A model generated the notes under the pieces. The model ran no database searches and was not told where the DNA came from. It saw nothing but the letters and a program-made list of their open reading frames with translations. From Rummeliibacillus sp044763875 (GTDB lineage Bacteria; Bacillota; Bacilli; Bacillales_A; Planococcaceae), in NCBI RefSeq assembly GCF_044763875.1, contig NZ_JBIWGZ010000011.1:8962-72961 (forward strand): 64,000 bases of DNA. Direction: 5' to 3'. The translations under genes were made by a program, and so were the position numbers. The first letter of the stretch is position 1. Every line of letters starts with the position of its first letter. Below, one piece after another: positions 1 through 8,536 of the stretch.

Positions 1-97
1 TCAATGCAAAGCAAAGCGAAATAGCTAACAGTAATACAACCATTACAAGACGTGTAATAGCTTGTGATAGCCATCGGATTTTATATCTCTTCATCAT
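1..97 (-). CDS. Partial N-terminus of a membrane protein following moxR
   Basis: Only about 32 codons are visible; the gene runs off the left edge. The ATG at 97-95 overlaps the moxR stop (ATGA), so the two genes are probably translationally coupled. The visible residues give a basic start (MMKRYKIRW) followed by a hydrophobic stretch rich in Leu/Val, consistent with an N-terminal membrane segment. From operon order in Bacillales (MoxR followed by a DUF58 protein and a transglutaminase-like protein), a DUF58 protein is the best guess. This is inference from context, because no domain is visible. Confidence 0.5.
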   Translation of the reverse strand, partial: MMKRYKIRWLSQAITRLVMVVLLLAISLCFAL

Positions 98-1041
98 TTC
101 GAAGCCCTTTTAATCGGTACAGTTGTATTAATCATAACGCGTCCAATAATTTCTTCAGGTGTAATCCCATCATATCGTGCTTCTGGCTTCAATATTAGAC
201 GATGAGAAAAGACGAATGGCGCCAAAAATTGCACATCATCTGGCGTCACATATCGACGACCTTTTAATAATGCATAAGCTTGCGATGCCTTCATCAAAGC
301 AATTGAGCCACGAGGACTTGCACCAAGATAAACATATTGATGTTCTCTAGTTGCCCTTGCAAGATCAACAATATAACCTTTAACCAGCTCATCAACATGA
401 ACAGTTTTCACTTCTTGTTGTAATTCCTTTAATTCTTCTAACGAAACAACTGCCTTTAGTGATTCGATCGGACGTGTTCCTTCTGCTCTACGCAAAACTT
501 CAATTTCATCATCATGGCTTGGGTAACCCATCTTCAATTTCAATAAAAAACGATCTAACTGAGCTTCAGGCAGTGGATATGTCCCTTCATGTTCAATCGG
601 ATTTTGAGTGGCCATTACAAAAAATGGTTTTGGAATTTGCAATGTTTCACCATCGATGGTTACAGCTGCTTCTTCCATCCCTTCTAGTAGGGCAGATTGT
701 GTTTTTGGAGATGTTCGGTTAATTTCATCCGCCAATACGATGTTCCCCATAATTGGACCCGGACGGAAGTGGAATTCCATATCTTTGGGATTATAAATGG
801 ATACACCTATTACATCTGAAGGGAGTAAGTCTGGTGTGAACTGAATACGTTTAAAATTAGCACTTACTGATTTTGAAAGTGCACGTACCATCATTGTTTT
901 CCCTACACCAGGTACATCTTCAAGCAAAACATGACCTTCTGCCAATAATGCTACAACACTTAATTCAGCAATATGTTTTTTACCAATCATCACTTTTTCT
1001 ATATTTTTGATAATGGATTGTAGCTTTTCCTGTGTCTCCAT
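94..1041 (-). CDS. MoxR-family AAA+ ATPase
   Basis: This is a 315-residue AAA+ ATPase of the MoxR/RavA type, thought to act as a chaperone that matures or remodels partner proteins encoded beside it. Walker A (GVGKT, about residues 46-50) and Walker B with the MoxR-type continuation (LADEINRTSPKTQSALLEGM) are intact, and the length is normal for the family. The start is supported by AGGAGG 7 nt upstream of the ATG. It is the first gene of an operon continuing left into a membrane protein with ATGA overlap. The target is unknown. Confidence 0.93.
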   Translation of the reverse strand: METQEKLQSIIKNIEKVMIGKKHIAELSVVALLAEGHVLLEDVPGVGKTMMVRALSKSVSANFKRIQFTPDLLPSDVIGVSIYNPKDMEFHFRPGPIMGNIVLADEINRTSPKTQSALLEGMEEAAVTIDGETLQIPKPFFVMATQNPIEHEGTYPLPEAQLDRFLLKLKMGYPSHDDEIEVLRRAEGTRPIESLKAVVSLEELKELQQEVKTVHVDELVKGYIVDLARATREHQYVYLGASPRGSIALMKASQAYALLKGRRYVTPDDVQFLAPFVFSHRLILKPEARYDGITPEEIIGRVMINTTVPIKRASK

Positions 1042-1132
1042 TCGTTGTCCTCCTGTAAATTTCTCGTCTATGCGTTTTCTCTTTTATTTCCTCAATTAAC
1101 ATTATTATAGCATGACTATTTTCGACACTTAC

Positions 1133-1166
1133 AAAAAACACGACTTAATGATTAGTCGTGTTTTTT
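1133..1166. terminator. Bidirectional Rho-independent terminator
   Basis: The arms AAAAAACACGACT (1133-1145) and AGTCGTGTTTTTT (1154-1166) are perfectly complementary around an 8-nt loop, with A and T runs outside. It lies just downstream of nosF on the minus strand and upstream of the moxR promoter region. Confidence 0.85.
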
Positions 1167-1180
1167 AAACGATATTACAC

Positions 1181-1867
1181 TTATTCCTTTTTTGAACTGA
1201 TTTCATGCATAAAAAGTTCCTCTAAATGTATTGTTTTTGACTCTTGTAAAACAGATTTAATATTACCATGTCTTAAAACCCTTCCTTCATGTAATAAAAG
1301 AACATCATCTGCAAGTTCTTCCGCAAAGGAAAGTAGATGAGTAGAAAATAAAATAGTTTTCCCTGCATCCTTTTGTTCCTGTAATATATTCTTCAACTCA
1401 GCAATCCAACGAATATCTAATCCATTTGTTGGCTCATCTAAAATAAGTAACTGTTCGTCTCCTAAAAGAGCTTGTGCTAAGTTTAATCGTTGTCTCATCC
1501 CTTTAGAAAATTGACGAACACGTTGCTTCCTATATTCCCATAATCCAACTCGTTTAAGTACTGTTTCAATCTCTCCTGATGGAATCTTCTTTAAACCAGC
1601 AAGTAACTGCAAGATCTCAAGTGCCGTCAAAGTTGGCGGAAAGTTCACATCATCTGGCATATATCGAATGGAAGGATTAATAGCCCAATTTAATTCCCCA
1701 CTATTTGGCTTTTCTTCCCCAATTAGAAGGCGGATTAACGTACTTTTCCCAGCACCATTTCCACCCGCTAAAGCTATTATCCTCCCCTCTTGTAAGATAA
1801 ACGAAACATCTAGTAAACCTTGCTCTTTTGAATATTTTTTTACTAGTTTTTCCCCTTCTACAATCAT
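1181..1867 (-). CDS. nosF: NosF-like ABC transporter ATP-binding protein
   Basis: ATPase subunit of the NosFY transporter, which in denitrifiers works with NosD to supply a sulfur- or copper-related factor for nitrous oxide reductase. Visible motifs are Walker A (GGNGAGKST), an ABC signature region (FSKGMRQRL), Walker B (LLILDEPTNGLD) and the switch His. The ATG at 1867 overlaps the permease stop (ATGA). The frame stays open further upstream, but that part lies inside nosY, so the overlapping ATG is preferred (228 aa). Last gene of a nosL-nosD-nosL-nosY-nosF operon. Generic ABC ATPases look similar; the NosF call rests on the neighbours. Confidence 0.85.
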   Translation of the reverse strand: MIVEGEKLVKKYSKEQGLLDVSFILQEGRIIALAGGNGAGKSTLIRLLIGEEKPNSGELNWAINPSIRYMPDDVNFPPTLTALEILQLLAGLKKIPSGEIETVLKRVGLWEYRKQRVRQFSKGMRQRLNLAQALLGDEQLLILDEPTNGLDIRWIAELKNILQEQKDAGKTILFSTHLLSFAEELADDVLLLHEGRVLRHGNIKSVLQESKTIHLEELFMHEISSKKE

Positions 1868-2694
1868 GCTTGACGCCCCCTTTTCTCCAATAACCATTTT
1901 GCTAATAAAATCGGAAACACTATCCATAAGATTGTAATGACTGCATAAAGTAAGTAACCTACTGGAGAACTGTAAAACTCAGTAAAACTATAAAATGATG
2001 GTCCTAATACGGATGTTTGATCTGAGAAAAGAAAATAACCAAATCGAATCCATTCAGCTGGATTAATATGAATCATTACAATGGTTATTTTTTGCAAAAC
2101 ATGACCAGCTACCACAGTACCAACAGCCATCAAAGCATACGATATTAACAATAATGACAAAGCCCATACAACTAATGATACAGCTAAAGCATGTAAACGG
2201 TTCTTGGCCAAGATTCCACATAGTATAGCAATAGATGAAAAAATAAGCATCGTCAAAATGGATAAGCCTAAAAAAATAGTAGGAAAATGAATTTGCCCGG
2301 AAATTCCGTTCATAGTTAATACAACACCAAAAGCTAGCAATAAAATGAGCGTAAAGGATAACAGCAACGCAATGTATTTTCCGATAATATATTGAATAAC
2401 GCTCAATGGATAGGTTTTTAATAACGAAAACCAACCAGACTCTAAATCACTTGCGACGCCCATACTACCTATTGTTAAGATAAATAAAGGGAGTAGGAAT
2501 AGTAGTAGATTTAGAAAACTTGCGGTTTGTCTTGTAAATCCTAGATCATTGGGTAAAGCAATTTGTTGAATAAGGGATATAGACGCAAAGACGAAGACAA
2601 ATAGCAATGCTACCGATTGCATCCATCGGCTCCGTAACATTTGTCTCCATTCTAAACGTATAAATAGGTGATTTCTCAATGGTGCACACCCCAT
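1864..2694 (-). CDS. nosY: NosY-like ABC transporter permease
   Basis: About six hydrophobic segments and a short soluble N-terminus fit the NosY/ABC-2 type permease that pairs with NosF. The ATG at 2694 overlaps the end of nosL by 19 nt. An alternative TTG at 2679 has GGGGTG about 7 nt upstream and overlaps the nosL stop as TTGA, and may be the real start. Translational coupling runs through nosD, nosL, nosY and nosF. No nosZ gene is present in the window, so the cargo served by this transporter is unclear. Confidence 0.82.
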   Translation of the reverse strand: MGCAPLRNHLFIRLEWRQMLRSRWMQSVALLFVFVFASISLIQQIALPNDLGFTRQTASFLNLLLFLLPLFILTIGSMGVASDLESGWFSLLKTYPLSVIQYIIGKYIALLLSFTLILLLAFGVVLTMNGISGQIHFPTIFLGLSILTMLIFSSIAILCGILAKNRLHALAVSLVVWALSLLLISYALMAVGTVVAGHVLQKITIVMIHINPAEWIRFGYFLFSDQTSVLGPSFYSFTEFYSSPVGYLLYAVITILWIVFPILLAKWLLEKRGRQA

Positions 2695-3131
2695 TTAAAA
2701 GTTTTTAAATCTGCAAAACCTAATAGTTCTCCCTTATCCGATTTTTTTATATAGTTCTTTGCACTGTCTTTTGTTTTAAATGCAATTACGCCATAAGACA
2801 TGGGTGTCCAAATATCTTTGTTATAAACGTAGGTTGCTGTTTTAACATTTAGCCATTCCTTACCACTTTGATCCTTGATAAAGGCTTCTCCTAAATCTTT
2901 CTCATTCATATTTTTCATATATTCTATTAAACAACCAATATCATCAAACACTTGATAATCACCGTTTGTTAATGCAATTTCACCAGCAAAATCTTTATAG
3001 ACAATACTCATATTGCAAACTTTACAAACATCCGTTTCGCTTACAATCTCTTTTGGTTTGTATTCTTTATTGCCACAAGCTTGTAGTAGTAATACTGCGG
3101 TGAAAATACCTAATAAAAATCGTTTTTTCAT
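2676..3131 (-). CDS. nosL: NosL family copper-binding lipoprotein
   Basis: NosL proteins are outer-face lipoproteins that bind Cu(I) and deliver it to nitrous oxide reductase or related copper enzymes. The protein starts with a lipoprotein signal (MKKRFLLGIF, lipobox-like LLQAC) and carries the conserved CKVCNM motif followed by FDDIGC, typical of the NosL domain. The ATG at 3131 overlaps the nosD stop (ATGA); the upstream in-frame codons lie inside nosD and have no better ribosome site. Length is 151 aa. It is the second NosL-type protein in this operon. Confidence 0.88.
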   Translation of the reverse strand: MKKRFLLGIFTAVLLLQACGNKEYKPKEIVSETDVCKVCNMSIVYKDFAGEIALTNGDYQVFDDIGCLIEYMKNMNEKDLGEAFIKDQSGKEWLNVKTATYVYNKDIWTPMSYGVIAFKTKDSAKNYIKKSDKGELLGFADLKTFKWGVHH

Positions 3132-4414
3132 GATTGTATTTCCTTTCTCCAAAACCATAGTATTGATAGCATAACAACTATTCCTATAAATACTTTTCCT
3201 GTATTTACTGTATTTTCTTGTTCCATGTTAATTGCACTATGCATCATTGGTGCTTTGTCGACTAGTTGTTTTTTCTCAATTGCATTTGTTTGTCGGTCCA
3301 TTTCATTTAACAAAACGACACTTGGTGATTCGATAAAATATTGATAAGCTGGTTGCCTTACCATCCATTGTCCAAAACTTTGTAGTGCAACATAAGGACG
3401 ATCACCAATACCATCATCATTTACATCAATTCCTGCATAATCATCATAATAATTTCGAGCTATATGACTGTTTGTCCCATCTGAACGAAGATTCACTATA
3501 TTACCAATAAAATCGTTTTCCTTCACATGGTTCTTTTCATTGGAACGAATTAATTCTACTGCCGTTTGGTTCATTAAAAAGGTATTCTTTTGTATCGTTG
3601 AATTTGTTAAACTTTGAGCAGAAATGGCAGTACGATTAGATTGAAATTTGTTCTCTTCACTTTTAATATTTTTGGATTGAAACAAAGTCATTCCAGATGC
3701 ATTCAATCCACTTTGAGCAATAATATTATTTGTTGACAGTATTGCATTTTCAGACATCATCAACATAATCCCAGTTACATTTCTTTTAAATGTATTGTTA
3801 TTTGCTTGACCATTTTTCACAAACATAAAATGGATTCCATATCGGCCATTTTGAATATTATTAGAAACTAGTTTGATATCATTTACACTTTCTAAATAAA
3901 TACCGTCTTGAACATTATCAATTTTGTTATGCTTTACAATCGCATTCCTACTATTAAAAAAAGCTATTCCATTCCCTTTTTTAGAATAATGTCCATGAAC
4001 CCCTTTAATCGAAAGATTCTGCAATATAACACCTTTTGAGTTGTAAAGCTGAATCCCACTCCAACTATTTTTTAGAGTTACTCCCTCACATTGAAGATTT
4101 TGTACATTCTTCGCCACAATTCCCACATGAGCATTTTGAATAGTGAGATTTTCTATTTTTACGTTATCTGCACCTTCTATTTTGACTACAGCTTCTCGGG
4201 TATTACTTTCTATAACAGTTTGCTTTGATCCCTTAATCGTAATAGATTTATGAATAATAACATTTTCTTTATACTTTTTTCCTTGTAGAGACAACACGCC
4301 CCCCTCAGGCGTTTGGTCAATTAGCTGCTGCAAAGTTTCTGCTTTTGCATGACCTTGTGGCATCAAACAAAAAGAAGTGATAAAAAAAACGATTAGTATC
4401 CAAAAACGTTTCAA
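3128..4414 (-). CDS. nosD: NosD-like parallel beta-helix copper/nos maturation protein
   Basis: NosD is an exported right-handed beta-helix protein that works with the NosFY transporter in maturing the copper centres of nitrous oxide reductase. This 428-aa protein has a signal peptide (cleavage probably after GHAKA), a long series of degenerate 22-24 residue Asn/Ile-rich repeats, and a C-terminal hydrophobic anchor (VFIGIVVMLSILWFW) followed by basic residues. The start is a TTG with GGAGGTG 8 nt upstream. It sits 66 nt downstream of a second nosL-like gene. Confidence 0.87.
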   Translation of the reverse strand: MKRFWILIVFFITSFCLMPQGHAKAETLQQLIDQTPEGGVLSLQGKKYKENVIIHKSITIKGSKQTVIESNTREAVVKIEGADNVKIENLTIQNAHVGIVAKNVQNLQCEGVTLKNSWSGIQLYNSKGVILQNLSIKGVHGHYSKKGNGIAFFNSRNAIVKHNKIDNVQDGIYLESVNDIKLVSNNIQNGRYGIHFMFVKNGQANNNTFKRNVTGIMLMMSENAILSTNNIIAQSGLNASGMTLFQSKNIKSEENKFQSNRTAISAQSLTNSTIQKNTFLMNQTAVELIRSNEKNHVKENDFIGNIVNLRSDGTNSHIARNYYDDYAGIDVNDDGIGDRPYVALQSFGQWMVRQPAYQYFIESPSVVLLNEMDRQTNAIEKKQLVDKAPMMHSAINMEQENTVNTGKVFIGIVVMLSILWFWRKEIQS

Positions 4415-4480
4415 TTTTGTCCACCTCCATTTAATGACAAAAAGGCCAGAGTCCCCTCCAGCCCTTCCATAGGATTATTA

Positions 4481-5095
4481 TTATTTATGACTATCAGAAT
4501 TGTTATCATCTGAATGCATATCCATCTTTTTATCGGAATCACTTTTTTTCATATCCTGCATTTTCTCCATTTTCATTTTGTACCGCTCAAGAGCTATTTT
4601 ATCGATATCAGATACTTTAGCAATCTGAGCACCTTTATTTTTTTCTATAAATGCATCTGCACTTTTTTGATCTTTGAAAAATGCATAGCCATAGTTCATC
4701 GGTGTTTTAATATCTGCTTTTACAATAATGGCATCATCTAATTTCAACCATTCTTTCGAATTATAGTCACGAACATATTTTTCATATGTTACTTTATCTT
4801 TTCGCTCTTGGTTTAATATACAGCCTATATCATCCAAGAACATAGTTGAGCCATCTTGCTTGATTGCTTGAGCAGTAAAAGCACCCATTTCTTGTTTTGC
4901 ATCAAATACCTTCATATCACAAAATGCACATTTATCATCTTTTGTTGGTTCTTTTAAACGTTCATTTACTGTATTACTAGCTTTAGTTGTTTGTTCTGTT
5001 GATTTATGCTGGTGAGTCGTTTTTTCATCATTCTGATTACAAGCTCCTAATAATGATGCAGTTAGAATAATAACTATAGATAATTCCTTTTTCAT
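4481..5095 (-). CDS. NosL-like lipoprotein with Met/His-rich tail
   Basis: First gene of the nos-type operon. The signal peptide ends in a lipobox (LLGAC), followed by a charged linker, a NosL domain with CAFCDM and FLDDIGC, and a Met/Asp/His-rich C-terminal tail (KMDMHSDDNN). Metal ligation by the Cys-Met motif and tail is expected from the NosL family but not shown here. The ATG has AAGGGGAG 8 nt upstream. It is longer (204 aa) than the second NosL in the operon, mainly through the linker and the tail. Confidence 0.85.
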   Translation of the reverse strand: MKKELSIVIILTASLLGACNQNDEKTTHQHKSTEQTTKASNTVNERLKEPTKDDKCAFCDMKVFDAKQEMGAFTAQAIKQDGSTMFLDDIGCILNQERKDKVTYEKYVRDYNSKEWLKLDDAIIVKADIKTPMNYGYAFFKDQKSADAFIEKNKGAQIAKVSDIDKIALERYKMKMEKMQDMKKSDSDKKMDMHSDDNNSDSHK

Positions 5096-5287
5096 ATATT
5101 TACTCCCCTTTCAATTAATTACCACTTTACCTTGTAATTGTGAAAGAAGTTGAAAATCTATGTGACTAATTCTTGACTAAATAAGCAAAAAAAATCCTAT
5201 ATTCTTATTGGAGCGCCGTTTTCAGAATAAACAATCCAATAATTCAGCTAATATTTCATTTTCAGTATTTACTTAGTATTCCGCTCC

Positions 5288-5390
5288 AGATGGCGCTTTC
5301 CGCGGGCGAGCGTTGAGCCTCCTCGGAAGCCCGTTCCGCGCTTCACTGCGGGGTCTCACCTGTCTCGCTTTCCCGCAGGAGTCGCCATCT
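5288..5390. repeat. Interspersed GC-rich repeat, full-length copy with short terminal inverted repeats
   Basis: A GC-rich island in AT-rich intergenic DNA, bounded by AGATGGCG (5288) and CGCCATCT (5390). The core (TTTCCGCGGGCGAGCGTTGA and CTTCACTGCGGGGTCTCACC) recurs almost unchanged at 14022-14106, and end fragments recur at 25472 and 25902. Similar repeats are common between genes in Bacillaceae chromosomes. No protein is encoded. It could fold into an extended hairpin. Confidence 0.85.
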
Positions 5391-5493
5391 TCCGCTTCAT
5401 AAACAATATTCTAATAGATACGGCATATAACAATCGCCTACTTACTGCTCGTGCTTTCAAATCTTTCAATGATGATATTGATATTATTGTAAA

Positions 5494-5539
5494 AGAAAAA
5501 ACTGTAAGCAAACTCAATTTCTTCGAGTTTTTCTACAGT
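5494..5539 (-). terminator. Terminator of the pncB-nadE operon
   Basis: On the minus strand, ACTGTA (5539-5534) pairs with TACAGT (5506-5501), with an inner AACTC/GAGTT stem, followed by TTTTTTC. It lies about 40 nt after the nadE stop. Confidence 0.75.
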
Positions 5540-5578
5540 CTCACGGGTTTTAAAAACTTATTTCTTCATTCAAAAAAT

Positions 5579-6403
5579 TTATTTCCAAAAGTCATCGAAA
5601 ATTGTAATTGGTAGATGACGTTTATGTTCAGAACGTAAATAATGTCCTTCTATTTTTTTACGAGCCTCATCATCAATTTCTTTGCCTTCTAAATAATCAT
5701 CGATTTGGTCATACGTAACACCTAGTGCCACTTCATCTGGTAATGATGGACGATCTTCTTCTAAGTCTGCAGTTGGTGTTTTTTCATATAAATGCTTTGG
5801 ACAATTTAGTTCCGCAAGCATTGCCTTACCTTGACGTTTGTTTAAACGGAAGATTGGTGTAAGGTCTGCAGCACCATCGCCAAATTTTGTATAGAAACCT
5901 GTAATTGCTTCAGCCGCATGATCGGTACCAAGTACGACAGCACCGTGGTGAGCTGCAATCGCAAATTGAACTTTCATACGTTCACGAGCTTTTTCGTTTC
6001 CTTTTAGAAAATCAGAAAGTTCTACACCTACTTCTTCTAATGATTGAACTCCTGCATCTACAGCAGGTTTTATATTTACCGTATATACCATTGTAGGTTT
6101 GATAAATTCAATAGCATCTTGGCAATCTTGTTCATCAGCTTGTATACCATAAGGTAGACGAACTGCCCAATAGGAATATTTATCTTCTCCAGCTTCTTCA
6201 TTTAACTCATCTACTGCAAGCTGTGCTAGTTTGCCTGTTAAAGTAGAGTCTTGACCACCTGATAAGCCAAGTACAAAACCTTTTAAGAAAGTGTTCTTTT
6301 TAGCATAGGCTTTTAAAAAGTCAATCGATTTGCGAATTTCTTCTTTCGCATTAATTTGTGGAAGTACATGTAATTCTTCAATAATTTGTTGTTGTAAAGT
6401 CAT
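5579..6403 (-). CDS. nadE: NH3-dependent NAD+ synthetase
   Basis: Catalyses ATP-dependent amidation of nicotinic acid adenine dinucleotide to NAD+, the last step of NAD synthesis. The PP-loop motif SGGQDST is at residues 48-54. The 274-aa length matches the single-domain ammonia-using enzymes, and no glutaminase domain is present. A GGGGGG ribosome site precedes the ATG, which overlaps the pncB stop by one base (TAATG). Coupling to pncB makes a two-gene Preiss-Handler salvage operon. Confidence 0.97.
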   Translation of the reverse strand: MTLQQQIIEELHVLPQINAKEEIRKSIDFLKAYAKKNTFLKGFVLGLSGGQDSTLTGKLAQLAVDELNEEAGEDKYSYWAVRLPYGIQADEQDCQDAIEFIKPTMVYTVNIKPAVDAGVQSLEEVGVELSDFLKGNEKARERMKVQFAIAAHHGAVVLGTDHAAEAITGFYTKFGDGAADLTPIFRLNKRQGKAMLAELNCPKHLYEKTPTADLEEDRPSLPDEVALGVTYDQIDDYLEGKEIDDEARKKIEGHYLRSEHKRHLPITIFDDFWK

Positions 6404-7887
6404 TAAATATTCCCCCCTGATCCAGCAACGATATCGCGAACCATATCCTTTACATCTTCAATATTTCGCATTTTGTTGTCCCAACATTTCTGACTAAGGT
6501 CAACTGGATAGGCCTCTGGGTTCAATGAACGTTTATACTCATCCCAGAGTAAGTTTAGATTATCTTCTGCGTATCCCTTCATTTCTTGTACCGATGGACT
6601 TTTATAAATTAAATTGCCATCTTCAATGACTTTTGTGTGAAGATTTTTCGCAGCAAAGTTGGTTACGAATTTTGAAATAAATGTATGAACAGGGTGGAAC
6701 ATTTTAATACGTTCTTGTGATTCAGGATCTTCATCATGCATTGTAATATAATCGCCTTCTGCTTTACCGTTTTCAAGATCGATTATGCGATACAATTTTT
6801 TCAATCCTGGTGTAGTTACCTTTTCAGCATTTGCAGAAATTTTAATACGATCTTGCATTTTACCATTAGCGTTTTCAAGTGATACAAGCTTGTATACCGC
6901 TCCTAGTGCTGGTTGATCATATGCTGTAATTAATTTTGTACCAATTCCCCACTGATCAACCTTTGCACCTTGCGCAAGTAAATTTAAAATTGTGTATTCG
7001 TCTAAATCATTTGATGCAACAATTTTCACATCCGTGAAACCTGCTTCATCTAACATTTTACGAGCAGCTTTTGATAAAAAGGAAATGTCCCCACTATCTA
7101 AGCGAATACCTAGGAAGTTAATCTTATCTCCTAATTCTTTTGCTACTTTAATCGCAGTTGGTACACCGGACTTTAAAGTATCGTAGGTATCAACTAGGAA
7201 AACACAGTCTTTGTGACGGCGTGCATAGGCATGAAAAGCTTCGTAATCACTTTTGTAAGCTTGTACTAATGAATGAGCATGTGTACCAGCAACAGGGATA
7301 TCGAATAGTTTCCCTGCCCTAACATTACTAGTTGAATCAAAACCACCAATGATTGCCGCTCTCGTTCCCCAAATAGCTGCATCCATCTCTTGTGCACGAC
7401 GAGTACCAAACTCCATCACCACATCATCTTTGACGATTTGTTTAATTCGACTCGCTTTTGTCGCGATTAAAGTTTGATAATTCACAATATTAAGTAATGC
7501 TGTTTCAATTAGTTGAGCTTCTACTAAAGGTGCCTCAATACGTACAATTGGTTCATTGCCAAAAACAAGCTCTCCCTCTGTCATTGAGTAGACATTTCCA
7601 GTAAAACGTAGCCCTCTTAAGTATTCAATAAAATCCTTGTCGTATCCTACTTCCTCTTGGAGGTATTCTAAGTCAGATTCACTGAAGTGAAAATCACGTA
7701 AATATTCCAGCATTTTTTCTAAGCCAGCAAATACAGCATAACCGTTACCGAATGGTAATCTTCGGAAATATAATTCAAATACTGCTTTTCGATTATGTAT
7801 TCCATCTGCCCAATAAGTTTCCGCCATATTTATCTGATATAAATCTGTATGTAGCGCTAAGCTATCGTCTGGATATTTTGATTTCAT
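6403..7887 (-). CDS. pncB: Nicotinate phosphoribosyltransferase
   Basis: Converts nicotinate and PRPP to nicotinate mononucleotide, the entry step of NAD salvage. The 494-aa protein has the family's N-terminal LALHTDLYQINM segment, a central GTHAHS motif and a DSGD phosphoribosyl-binding region. The start at 7887 has AAGGGGA 6-7 nt upstream; in-frame codons further upstream lack a ribosome site. First gene of an operon with nadE. Two inverted repeats lie in its upstream region (7919-7979). Confidence 0.96.
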   Translation of the reverse strand: MKSKYPDDSLALHTDLYQINMAETYWADGIHNRKAVFELYFRRLPFGNGYAVFAGLEKMLEYLRDFHFSESDLEYLQEEVGYDKDFIEYLRGLRFTGNVYSMTEGELVFGNEPIVRIEAPLVEAQLIETALLNIVNYQTLIATKASRIKQIVKDDVVMEFGTRRAQEMDAAIWGTRAAIIGGFDSTSNVRAGKLFDIPVAGTHAHSLVQAYKSDYEAFHAYARRHKDCVFLVDTYDTLKSGVPTAIKVAKELGDKINFLGIRLDSGDISFLSKAARKMLDEAGFTDVKIVASNDLDEYTILNLLAQGAKVDQWGIGTKLITAYDQPALGAVYKLVSLENANGKMQDRIKISANAEKVTTPGLKKLYRIIDLENGKAEGDYITMHDEDPESQERIKMFHPVHTFISKFVTNFAAKNLHTKVIEDGNLIYKSPSVQEMKGYAEDNLNLLWDEYKRSLNPEAYPVDLSQKCWDNKMRNIEDVKDMVRDIVAGSGGNI

Positions 7888-7918
7888 ACTTAGTCCCCTT
7901 TTCCACCATATTAATAAC

Positions 7919-7979
7919 AAATAGTATACACTATTTAACTTTAAATATGTCTTGATAACAATATCGTTGTCATGACAAC
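7919..7979. promoter_or_regulatory. Two inverted repeats upstream of pncB (candidate operators)
   Basis: AAATAGT-ATAC-ACTATTT (7919-7936) overlaps a plausible minus-strand -10 (TATACT). A second perfect 14-bp palindrome, GTTGTCATGACAAC, is at 7966-7979. NAD salvage genes in Firmicutes are often controlled by a nicotinate-responsive repressor (NiaR/YrxA), but I cannot confirm that these sites match its consensus. Confidence 0.45.
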
Positions 7980-8032
7980 TGTATAACCACTGAATCCTCT
8001 CTACCTAATTTCACAATAAGTAGATTTATAAA

Positions 8033-8536
8033 TTAATCTTTATAAGATACATTTTCTAATCCCAACAACACTTTTTTTAAAGGAATACCACTTCTGAATC
8101 CTGTTAACTTTCCATTTTTGCCTATAATACGATGACATGGGACGACAATCAAAATTGGATTTGCACCAATCGCTCCTCCAACTGCTCTTACCGCCTTTGG
8201 ATTGTGGATCATATTCGCTATTTCTGAGTAACTAGTCGTCACACCGTATGGAATTTGTAATAATGCTTGCCATACTTGTTGTTGAAATGCAGTTCCTTGT
8301 AAATCTAAAGGTACGTCAAAGGTCGATCTTTCCCCTGCAAAGTATTCCTGAAATTGTTTTTTGTATTCTATCATTTTCAAATGGTTTTCTACTAGTACCG
8401 CATCCTTATAATGCTTCTGGTACCAACTTTCTAACTCATTCATAGAAGTTCCAACATAGCTTAATCCTTCATCAGAAGCTGCGATGATAATTGCCCATTC
8501 TTTTTCATTGAATGAGGTCCAATATATATTTTTCAT
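8033..8536 (-). CDS. ogt: Methylated-DNA--protein-cysteine methyltransferase
   Basis: Suicide repair enzyme that transfers the methyl group from O6-methylguanine to its own cysteine. The active-site motif PCHRIIG is present with acceptor Cys134, and the preceding helix (FQQQVWQALLQIPYG) and the helix-turn-helix DNA-binding region are intact. The 167-aa length is normal. GGAGG lies 9 nt before the ATG. The start overlaps the adaA stop (ATGA), giving an adaA-ogt (adaB) operon as in Bacillus subtilis. Confidence 0.96.
   Translation of the reverse strand: MKNIYWTSFNEKEWAIIIAASDEGLSYVGTSMNELESWYQKHYKDAVLVENHLKMIEYKKQFQEYFAGERSTFDVPLDLQGTAFQQQVWQALLQIPYGVTTSYSEIANMIHNPKAVRAVGGAIGANPILIVVPCHRIIGKNGKLTGFRSGIPLKKVLLGLENVSYKD

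Noticed and set aside
2063..2434. 123-codon frame overlapping nosY
   Set aside because: It lies wholly inside nosY in another frame, with Cys/Tyr-rich composition typical of a shadow frame.
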